A stretch of 64,000 bases of DNA from Endothia cerciana (taxonomy: Eukaryota > Ascomycota > Sordariomycetes > Diaporthales > Cryphonectriaceae): NCBI GenBank assembly GCA_026119935.1, contig JALRMH010000048.1, positions 62,001 to 126,000 of the forward strand, in the 5' to 3' direction. Shown here in pieces: positions 56,543-64,000 of this stretch (positions are counted from its first letter, which is position 1; each line of letters starts with the position of its first letter). Position numbers and translations under genes: made by a program. A model generated the notes under the pieces. The model saw nothing but the letters and a program-made list of their open reading frames with translations, was not told the DNA's origin and made no database searches.

Positions 56543-58074
56543 CTAGTCTCGTTGCAATCCATCCAAAGTCGACTTTGTCGGGATTGTATCACATAGCGGC
56601 GTGATCTGCCCCTCGGCCAACTCCCTCACCACCTTCTCTGACACCTCATTCCATCTTGCTGTGGTGTCAGCCTCGGCGTCGTAAGCGTACAGCCACCTGT
56701 TGCGCATCTTGACTGAGTCCGGGTCTATCTCTACTCCCTCGTCCAGGTCCTTCAGGGCATTATGCCATCGATCTCGCAAGTCTACCCCAGCAGTCTGACT
56801 CTGGCGTGTCCGCCAGAACCTGATCTTCTCATAGACCCGTGTCTAGCCCCTCGTCAGCGCAGAACTAAATTAGCTGACAGACTTCACAACATGCACCTAC
56901 CGCTAGCGGGATGCGATATTTTCCAGCAAGCTTCAGGCACACAGCCAATACGGCGGCGCTCTCGGTCGCCTGGCTCGCCCCTTGAGCGCTGGTAGGGAGG
57001 TGTGGGTGGCAAGAGTCCCCCAGGAGCACGATCTTGTGACTGGTCGAGACCCAGGTTGGTAATGGATCTCGATAGCATATCTTCCAGTCGAGAAGGGACG
57101 GCGTCTTCTCGATGGCCGCTGCGATTCGCGGGTCGAGAGTCGTGATGTGTTTGCGCACATCGGCCATGTCGCCCTCCTGGAACCACGATTCTTTGATCTC
57201 CATGTCTGCCTCATGAGAGAGCTTCCGTGTGATTATCCAATTGAACTCTTCGCCGTCGCGCAGGGTGTTCTGAACAAGATGCGTGTCTTCGCCGATCCTG
57301 ATTTCAAATTAGCCGGTCATGGCTGCGCGTGGCTCACAAAGGGACTACGCTGGACGCTCACATACCAAATGTTGACACAGTCGTGGTCCACAAAGTCTCT
57401 GCACAATGGATCGCCTTTTAGGTGCTCGCCGGGGAAATACGCCCTCCAACAGGAATAGCCGCTACTCTTTGGCGCATCGGCGAACCCAAGAACAAGCTCC
57501 CGAGCTCGACTCTTGATGCCCTCTGCGCCAACAACGACGTCTGCCTCCTCGACCCTCCCATCCTTGAAGGTGACGCTCGGTTTCCCAGGCTCTCCGTCGC
57601 CCTCGTTGAAATTGACGACCTCACATCCCATATTGATCGTAATGCCGGCATCCCTCACCCCCCACAGGAAGGCCTCGTGATAGTCACCACGGTGGCCTAT
57701 ATGCCCGGCCATATCCATGAGAGGCTGCTGTGCCAGTATCTTGCCATCGCGCCACCTCCGGATTTGCATGTTCTCAGACTGATTGCCGATGGACGTGAGG
57801 GCGTCATACAGGCTATCACCACCCCAGCGACGAAGAAGTTTGAGGGCGTTCTCTCCCAGGCCCAATGAGTCTCCCAGCCGGCGGAAGTTGGTGAGCTTTT
57901 CGTATACGGTTACATCGTGGCCATGGTGCTTCAAGGCTAAGGCCGTTGCACATCCACCTAAGCCAGCACCGATGACCAGGACTAGGACAAGTCAGTTGCT
58001 TGCTATCTGTGTATTAAGCTTCTCGGCTGCTACAAACCTTTGATGCGGTCCGGATCTCCGTTGGCCGCGGCCAT
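56543..58074 (-). CDS. FAD-dependent aromatic-ring monooxygenase (salicylate hydroxylase-like)
   Basis: Predicted cytosolic class A flavin monooxygenase of 449 aa. Exons 58074-58038, 57981-57366, 57297-56901 and 56842-56543; all phases agree and the donors include GTATGT and GTAGGT. N-terminal FAD motif VLVIGAGLGGCATAL with the E of VTVYEK ending strand 2; DG motif ADVVVGAEGIKSRARELVL (NADPH/FAD, residues ~165-185); GD motif LLGDSCHPHLPTSAQGAS near residue 310 binding the FAD ribityl. This triple signature defines para-hydroxybenzoate/salicylate hydroxylase-type enzymes, which hydroxylate phenolic rings with NAD(P)H and O2. It is divergent from the vanillyl-alcohol oxidase gene with 505 bp between starts, so common control is likely. 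Confidence 0.92.
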
Positions 58075-58579
58075 TGCTTATTGAATTTCTCTCTACCTCG
58101 GACGTAAAGGAAGTTGGCGAGAACCTGGACTGGACGCCCCAAACTGCGGATATTCGTCCTTGCTTGTCTACCAACACACGGCGCTGCTCTCCCAGCGTGG
58201 CTTTAGGTTGTTGATGTTACAAGCCCGTTTGTAGGTGGCTGGCGAGTTCCGAGGTTACACTATACATGTCCTGAAGTCACAAAGACAAACCATTTGACGG
58301 GCAAACCTACCCCGCTGCGGTCTAAGAGACGTGTAGCGGGGTCAGAGGCTGAGGCCCGGTACATGCAATTATGATGCCGACGATTCTGGCGAGGGCGGGT
58401 TGGAGACAACGATCCTCTAGCAGCAAACGCCTCGACCGGGAGAAACTTGGTTCCGAGCTTTGAATTGCAGACCTCTTCCAATGAATGAGGTGGCCTCTTC
58501 GGCGCTTGCGCCCATTTCAACGTATCCATGGAGTCTTCCACTCCCAAGGTTGCAATCTGTGCATATTATCAAAGTCAAA
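58075..58579. promoter_or_regulatory. Shared divergent promoter of monooxygenase and VAO genes
   Basis: 505 bp between the two start codons, the only spacer available for both upstream regions. Nothing else is coded here, apart from a possible 33-codon N-terminal extension of the VAO frame from ATG 58481. Arrangement as a head-to-head pair suggests co-regulation; specific binding sites were not identified. Confidence 0.55.
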
Positions 58580-60400
58580 ATGGTAGCCAACGGAGATTTC
58601 ATACCACCTCCGACCATCGAGGATGTTTATTCCGGCGGTCCAACCCGGCTCTCAAAAGAAGCCGGCGCAGTTAAGGACTTGCTCCGTCAGAGCCGGACGC
58701 TTCCTGCCAAGCAAGCACGGCGATCCACTCTTCGACTACCTCCGGATGTCACGCTCGAGATCTTTCGAGATGCGCTGCAGGATCTCAAGGGACAGATCGG
58801 CGAAGACAATGTCGCTGTGAATGATGCGGAGCAACTCGAAGATGGATGGTACATCGAATCCCCGAATACCCATGACGCCTTTCACATCATCGACCACGAT
58901 GAACTCGTTGCAAGTGCGCTCGTCTATCCGGGCTCGACTGAAGAAGTCCAAGCCGTCGTACGGTGGGCGAACAAGTACTCCATGCCTATCTATCCCATCT
59001 CTCTGGGGAGGAACCTTGGCTACGGCGGTGCTGCCCCGCGGGTACCTGGTGGTGTCGTGGTCGACTTGGGAAGACGGATGCACTCAATCATCAACATAGA
59101 CACTGAGAACGCGAGTTGTGTTGTCGAGCCGGGTGTCACATACTTCAAGCTGTATGAGGAGATCCAAAGACGAGAACTGCCGCTCTGGATCGATACGCCT
59201 GACCTCGGAGGGGGCAGCGTCCTCGGAAATGCCATAGACAGAGGCGTTGGATATACTCCCTACGGAGACCACTTCGCGAACCACTGCGGTATGGAAATCG
59301 TATTGCCAAATGGCGAGCTTCTTCGCACCGGAATGGGGGCGATGCCAGGCCCTGACGGAGAAGACAATCCTACGTGGCAGTCGTTTCAGCACGCATACGG
59401 CCCGGCGGTCGAGGGAATCTTCTCACAGAGCAACTTTGGCATCGTGACCAAGATGGGGTTCCACCTGATGCCGCCAACGGGTCATCAGAGCTACTGCTTG
59501 ACCTTCCCACGGGATGATGACTTCGAGAAGATTGTGGACATCATCCGCCCACTGGCCCAGCAGCGCATCCTCGGTAACATACCGCAGCTGCGACATGTCA
59601 TTCAGGAGCTGAATGTCACCGGCATCCCAAAGTCAAAGTATTGGTCCGGCACGGGCCCGATGCCCCGAGACGAAGTTGCCAAAGCATCGAAAAGCCTGCC
59701 ACTAGGAGAATGCTCTTGGGTCTTTTACGGGACACAGTATGGGTCTCCCGAGTCCATCCAGGGCCAGCTCGAGCTCATCAGGGAGGCCTTCACCTCGCAG
59801 ATATCCGGAACTCGGTTCTTCTCACCCGAAGACGTCCCGTCCTCGCATTATCTGCACTCGCGGGCCCTCGTCTGCTCCGGCGTCCCGGTGCTGACTGAGC
59901 TAAACTGGCTCAACTGGGTGCCGAACGGCGCACACCTGTTCTTCTCCCCGATCGCACCCACACGCAGCAGGGACGCGAGGGTGCTCCACGACATCATCGC
60001 CGCCCTGCACGTCAAGTACGGGTTCGACTTGTTCCCCACACTATGCGTCGCGGGTAGGGAGATGCATTACATCGCGAACATCGTATACGACCGGGCGGAC
60101 CCCGACCAGAAGCGCCGCGCGGTGAGGCTGATGCGCGAGATGATTGCCGAGTGTGCGCGGAAGGGCTTCGGGGAGTACCGCACACACCTGCTCTTCGCGG
60201 ATCAGATCGCGAGGACGTACGGCTGGGGCGACCAGGCGCTGCTGCGGCTGAACGAGACTCTCAAGGACGCCTTGGACCCGAACGGGATCCTGGCGCCCGG
60301 GAAGAACGGCATCTGGCCGAGAAGGCTCAGAGGTAAAGGGTGGGAGCTTGGGGAGGAGGATGTGGAGATGGGGACAATCGGGCCGCGACGGGTGCATTGA
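58580..60400 (+). CDS. Vanillyl-alcohol oxidase-like flavoprotein
   Basis: Intronless gene for a 606-aa oxidase of the VAO/PCMH family, closely patterned on vanillyl-alcohol oxidase of Penicillium simplicissimum. ATG 58580 (context GTCAAAATGG) is chosen; an in-frame ATG at 58481 would add 33 residues. The FAD-binding half has NAFHIIDHDEL-like DAFHIIDHDEL, PISLGRNLGYGGAAPRV, VVEPGVTYFKLYE, DTPDLGGGSVLGNAIDRG and YTPYGDH, all near-identical blocks of the family; the Asp in PDLGGGS corresponds to the catalytic base region. The cap half has LNWVPNGAHLFFSPIAPT, AGREMHYI (histidine of the flavin-linking region) and FGEYRTHLLFADQI with the Tyr-Arg pair that binds the phenolate. The enzyme oxidises 4-substituted phenols such as vanillyl alcohol or 4-alkylphenols with O2, giving H2O2. 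Confidence 0.95.
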   Translation: MVANGDFIPPPTIEDVYSGGPTRLSKEAGAVKDLLRQSRTLPAKQARRSTLRLPPDVTLEIFRDALQDLKGQIGEDNVAVNDAEQLEDGWYIESPNTHDAFHIIDHDELVASALVYPGSTEEVQAVVRWANKYSMPIYPISLGRNLGYGGAAPRVPGGVVVDLGRRMHSIINIDTENASCVVEPGVTYFKLYEEIQRRELPLWIDTPDLGGGSVLGNAIDRGVGYTPYGDHFANHCGMEIVLPNGELLRTGMGAMPGPDGEDNPTWQSFQHAYGPAVEGIFSQSNFGIVTKMGFHLMPPTGHQSYCLTFPRDDDFEKIVDIIRPLAQQRILGNIPQLRHVIQELNVTGIPKSKYWSGTGPMPRDEVAKASKSLPLGECSWVFYGTQYGSPESIQGQLELIREAFTSQISGTRFFSPEDVPSSHYLHSRALVCSGVPVLTELNWLNWVPNGAHLFFSPIAPTRSRDARVLHDIIAALHVKYGFDLFPTLCVAGREMHYIANIVYDRADPDQKRRAVRLMREMIAECARKGFGEYRTHLLFADQIARTYGWGDQALLRLNETLKDALDPNGILAPGKNGIWPRRLRGKGWELGEEDVEMGTIGPRRVH

Positions 60401-61993
60401 AATGGGGTCTTCAAGCTAGTGCTCTGTTACCCAGTACACTATAATCTCAGAGTTCACCTCATACGATATTCAGCTCCAGCCTTCCCGGTATATGAAAGCA
60501 GAATAACCACCCGCTTCTTTTCTTTCTTTCTTTTTGATTTGTGCCGCCATCTCGACTACATACAGTACATGGTGTCCGAACCATTGTATTGTGGGCGTGA
60601 CTAATGTTTGTAAAGCTCCCCTTGGGTCCTCGAGCCTTTGTAGCGCAGCGACGGTATACTATTTAGGGTCCAGTTGAAGGAATGGCTCTCAAGATATAAG
60701 ACTGCTCACTGATGTCTTTTTGTAGCCGGCCATCGCCGCTCTTCGGACAGAATTTCACGTCTCTTACCGTTGCGGTCCCATAGCATATAGAATGCCTTAG
60801 AATATCATCCCACCTCCCCGTAAAAGTAACGCCGCAAAAGGCGAATGGCTTCTGCACACAAACACTCAGGCTCTGAATGACGTCGAAGTTGTGCATGAGG
60901 TGCTCCTTCGACAAGAAGGCCTTTTCATCTATCTGATACTCGGAGGGGTGCTTGCTCAGAATTCATCGGTGTAGGTGGACACTAACAGGTCGCGCAATCT
61001 ATAGGGAACAGCATATCACCTGAATGGATACCAAAATGCTGGAGGGTGTTCCTAGTCGACTTTGCAGGTGGTGTCCACATTTTTGACGCCTGCAAGCTAA
61101 GAGCTGAGGCGCATGACAATGACTTAGACCCGAGCTGGAATTCAAAAGATGAGCGTGGCCAAGCATTCTCAGGACGTCCCGTATCGACTTGCTAGGATTT
61201 GTGAGATATTCCGCCGTCTTCGGATGAAGTGTATGCGCATCCAGATGAACAGTATCAATAGAGACGTTTGTTACCGTGCTGAGGAGGCCCATCAATGTGA
61301 GAGCCCAGTGCTGTGGTATGACAAATCGCCGAGTGACCTTGCCGATATCCAGAGACAGTGGATGAAAATCAGGACATTTTATTATCATGGTAGACATGGG
61401 GTTTTCTCGCTGCCTCAGCATATGCAATTCCAAGGGTCTCTGCGCGGGACAGATCTTATTCTTGATGATCACGCAATTTAAGCTCAGCAATGAGAAAGTA
61501 CGGCAGGCAGCTCCCTTTCGGTCCAGCTGTACCAACGCTGAATAGTGCAAATCTCGTCATTTGCCCCTCACATTGCTATTACATGCCTCCCCAAAAAATT
61601 TGACAAATGAGTGGGGGTTGGCGTGCTGAGTGGGCGCAAGCTCAATCGTCATGGAGGGGGCCTGACATTTGAAGCCTGTCTCTCCTCTTACAGCCGCGCC
61701 CACGCAGCAGTGGCGCAGGCATGGTGATAAGAGGATCTCAGCTCATCTGCAGGCCACATGGCGACATCCAACCCATGCAATGTGGTATGGGTCAAATCTC
61801 TCTATAGGGCCGTGTAAAGCTATAGGGAACACTTCTATGATCCAGCTGACAAAGGAGGGACGCAGTACTCCATATGAATATAATGTAGCTTGTGCGCGGT
61901 GAGGTCTCGAACTCTGATCTTTACGTTGTGACAGGTCCTTCGTCTCGTCAACCGAGATCATTGTTTCAGTTTCCATCACGGACACAAACCACC
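60401..61993. other. Intergenic region with coding scraps
   Basis: Spacer between VAO and permease genes. Minus-strand coding-like scraps lie at 60663-61550 (listed separately). The last ~100 bp are the permease leader. Confidence 0.4.
60663..61550 (-). pseudogene. Degraded protein remnant, family unknown
   Basis: Minus-strand stretches with coding character that lie in different frames: FVIPQHWALTLMGLLSTVTN and HPKTAEYLTNPSKSI (61380-61180), STRNTLQHFGIHSGDMLFPI near 61010, then SKHPSEYQIDEKAFLSKEHL and GVTFTGRWDDILRHS (60960-60780). The composition resembles fungal F-box/leucine-rich proteins, in which a sentence like NTLQHFGI is usual, but no F-box is seen. Frame changes between blocks are not explained by visible introns. 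Called a remnant with low confidence. Confidence 0.25.
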
Positions 61994-63577
61994 ATGTCGT
62001 CTGTCACGGTTGATAGAGCCGAGGAGAAGTCACCACAGGTGCTCTCGGAGGATGCTACTGACATACAGCCTAGTTCTCTTGGTCAGAAGAAGAAAGAGTC
62101 TTTTTGGCGTACTGTGCAGCGTTATATTTGGGACGATCCCGATAAAACGGCCGATGAAAAGAAGTTCCTCCTGAAGCTGGATATCTTTCTATTAACGTAC
62201 ACGTGTCTCGGCTACTTTTGCAAAAATCTTGATCAAGGTACGTAATGATCTATTGGCATCCTGTTAAATTATATGCAAAGATTCTCAGGAACTGATATTT
62301 CTGCAGCAAATATCAGCAACGCCTACGTTTCAGGCATGTCAGAAGCTATTGGCATGGGCGGCAACGAACTAACGTACGCTGGGAATGTCTTCACGGCGGG
62401 CTATGTCATCAGTCAGATTCCTGCTGTCATTCTTGTCACCAAAATCCGGCCATCCTATATCATTTCAACTTTGGAAATACTCTGGTCGATCTGTACTTTC
62501 TGCTCCGCATCAGTCACAAATGTGTCGCAGCTCTATGCTATTCGGTTCCTGGTCGGGCTATGTGAGGGCGCCTTCTTCCCGACCATCATCTACCTTATTT
62601 CCAGTTGGTACACTCGAAGCGAGCGAGCGAAACGAGTGACGTTGTTCTATTCGACTACGACTTTTGCAGGGATGTTCTCCGGTTATCTCCAGGCTGGCGC
62701 ATACGATGGCCTTAATGGCAAGCTTGGGCATTCAGGATGGCAATGGCTATTCATTGTCTGTGGCATCATCAGCCTCCCCGTCGGAGTCCTAGGATACTTT
62801 TTCAACCCGGACTTCCCAGAAAATACGCGAGCATTCTATCTCTCAAAGGAGGAAGCAGCTTTCGCGCAGAAGCGCCTCGTCGACGACGGATACAAACCAC
62901 TGGGATCGTCGGCATGGAGCAAGACAAAGATCTTCCGCATCTTTACGACCTGGCAATTCTGGGTCTTGGGCATTTCTTACTTCTTTGTGCAGTGCAGCTT
63001 CCCTTCCCAGCAGCCTTTCTTCGCGCTTTATCTCAAGGCCACCGGACACAACGTCTACCAGCGAAATGTTTGGCCCACCGGTCAATATGCCATCGGTGCA
63101 GTCACCCAGATTGTTGCTGGAATGCTTTCCGATTCCCCGCTACTTAAAGGCCGAAGGTGGCAAGCCATCACGGTCATGCAGGGAGGGACAATCTTTTCGA
63201 CGATTGTGCTCGCCGTTTGGAATGTGCCGATTGGACTGAAATACTTCGCCTTCTATCTTTCATACACATCTGCCGGAGTTCCAGGCCTGTACTACTCATG
63301 GTTCCCCGATTTGATGCCAGACGATCATGAGATGAGAGGATTCATGACGGCGTTTTCGAACGTGTTCTCCTACATCAATCAGATCTGGTTTCAAGATGCG
63401 GTATGGCGGACTTCAGAGGCGCCGCAATTTAAGCCCGCATTCATTGCCTGCGCGAGCTTTGGGGTGGTGCTAATACTAACGTCTTTGTTAATGCGATGGT
63501 TGGAGTTGAGGGACTCTCGAGGTAGGACAAGGAATGAGGAGCCCATAGGAGAGGACCTTCGGGATGGGACAGTGTAG
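61994..63577 (+). CDS. Dal5-like anion:cation symporter (ACS family MFS permease)
   Basis: Predicted plasma-membrane uptake permease of 504 aa. Exons 61994-62237 and 62307-63577, joining as CKNLDQANISNAYVSGM, the classic TM1/TM2 sequence of the allantoate permease family. Start ATG 61994 (CACCATGTCG). Twelve hydrophobic segments; the family marks GYVISQIPAVILVTKIRPS, LVGLCEGAFFPTIIYLISSW and the motif-A-like RSERAKRVTLFY are clear. Fungal ACS carriers import organic anions such as allantoate, nicotinate, pantothenate, phthalate-like or tartrate-type acids. Given the flavin oxidase and aromatic hydroxylase next door, an aromatic carboxylate or phenolic is a reasonable but unproved substrate. 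Confidence 0.92.
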
Positions 63578-63804
63578 TCGTGTCTCGAAAGGGAAAGATT
63601 GGCCAGTCCTTGGGGACTTGAACTTCGACAACATTGTCTTCCATCACGGAAATGAAGCAGGGCTTGTTTCACCTCTTTCGAGAAGCTTTGCGTCGTGACG
63701 CCGAGCTGACGTAGCAAGCTGTCTGCCTGTGGTATCCATATTTCGCGCAGCCTTGCTTTATTGTAGTGATAGTCTGAGGTATAATGAAAGAGCAGCATCA
63801 AGAA
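63578..63804. other. Convergent 3' intergenic region
   Basis: 227 bp between the stop of the permease and the stop of the partial minus-strand gene; contains the 3' ends of both and no other signal. Confidence 0.45.
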
Positions 63805-64000
63805 TTAGAATGAGTCGACCACTCCTTGCAGTCTCATAATGCCACCGGTAGGTCCAAGTACACATTCCTCGAAAACATCTATAGCGGCAGGACGGTGAAG
63901 TTGTTCGTATAAGTTGACCATCCTTGCGAAGACGCTGGGTCTCCAAAAGGCAACAGAGCTGCCAAACGCATCCTTTTTACAACCAATTAAGTCAGCGTCA
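63805..64000 (-). CDS. 3' end of an unidentified gene (partial)
   Basis: On the minus strand an open frame enters from the right edge and ends at TAA 63807-63805. The last ~64 residues include GCKKDAFGSSVAFWRPSVF, ARMVNLYEQLHRPAAIDVFE and CVLGPTGGIMRLQGVVDSF. The coding character is strong, with no stop and well-mixed amino acids. I do not recognise the family from this fragment. The start and any introns are outside the window. Confidence 0.5.
   Translation of the reverse strand, partial: DADLIGCKKDAFGSSVAFWRPSVFARMVNLYEQLHRPAAIDVFEECVLGPTGGIMRLQGVVDSF

Overview
This window is nuclear DNA of a filamentous ascomycete (Pezizomycotina, most likely a Sordariomycete). The signs are 40-150 nt introns with GTRAGT-type donors and short polypyrimidine acceptors, intron-containing genes on both strands with long intergenic spacers, fungus-specific families (SAT4/PTH11-type rhodopsin domain, UstYa/DUF3328, ACS-type MFS, vanillyl-alcohol oxidase, alkaline ceramidase, Ser-rich cell-wall proteins), and two eukaryotic tRNA genes, one with an intron. 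Nothing bacterial is present. All exon boundaries are manual predictions from splice signals, reading phase and family conservation.

Layout. 1-2177: 3' end of an NFX1-type zinc-finger (ZNFX1-like) gene. 3498-5716: DHA1-type MFS exporter. 6070-7744 (-): secreted S28 serine peptidase. 8582-9180 (-): degraded coding remnant. 9679-11569 (-): six-exon P450. 11.6-19.1 kb: gene-poor, rich in homopolymers and repeats, ahead of a hexose transporter (19147-21051). 21924-23093: 6PGDH-type dehydrogenase, meeting end-to-end a broken UstYa-like gene (23118-23486, -). 24331-25642: SAT4-type membrane protein interrupted by one in-frame TAG. 27608: tRNA-Thr with intron. 28068-29421 (-) FAD oxidoreductase and 31049-32299 alpha/beta hydrolase, divergent. 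34847-35972 (-): zinc-independent MDR reductase. 37030-38247 (-): single-pass glycoprotein, model unresolved. 40243-47104: very large Ser-rich wall protein with five cadherin-like repeats and more than 2 kb of coding tandem repeats, followed by the decayed remains of its C-terminal domain. 49003-50001: alkaline ceramidase. 50236-50820: conserved fungal protein of unknown function. 51078: tRNA-Arg. 51714-52400 (-): Cys/Ser-rich secreted protein. 53431-55084: secreted M28 aminopeptidase. 55563-56227 (-): small secreted Lys/Pro/Ser-rich protein. 56543-58074 (-) FAD monooxygenase and 58580-60400 vanillyl-alcohol oxidase, divergent, then 61994-63577 Dal5-like anion permease. A further gene enters from the right edge on the minus strand.

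The most coherent functional unit is 56.5-63.6 kb: permease, flavin oxidase of 4-substituted phenols and flavin aromatic hydroxylase, which reads like a small phenolic-compound catabolic cluster. The window also shows decay and mobile DNA: two members of one MITE-like family, a truncated UstYa gene, a decayed adhesin C-terminus, and eleven runs of 11-15 G or C.
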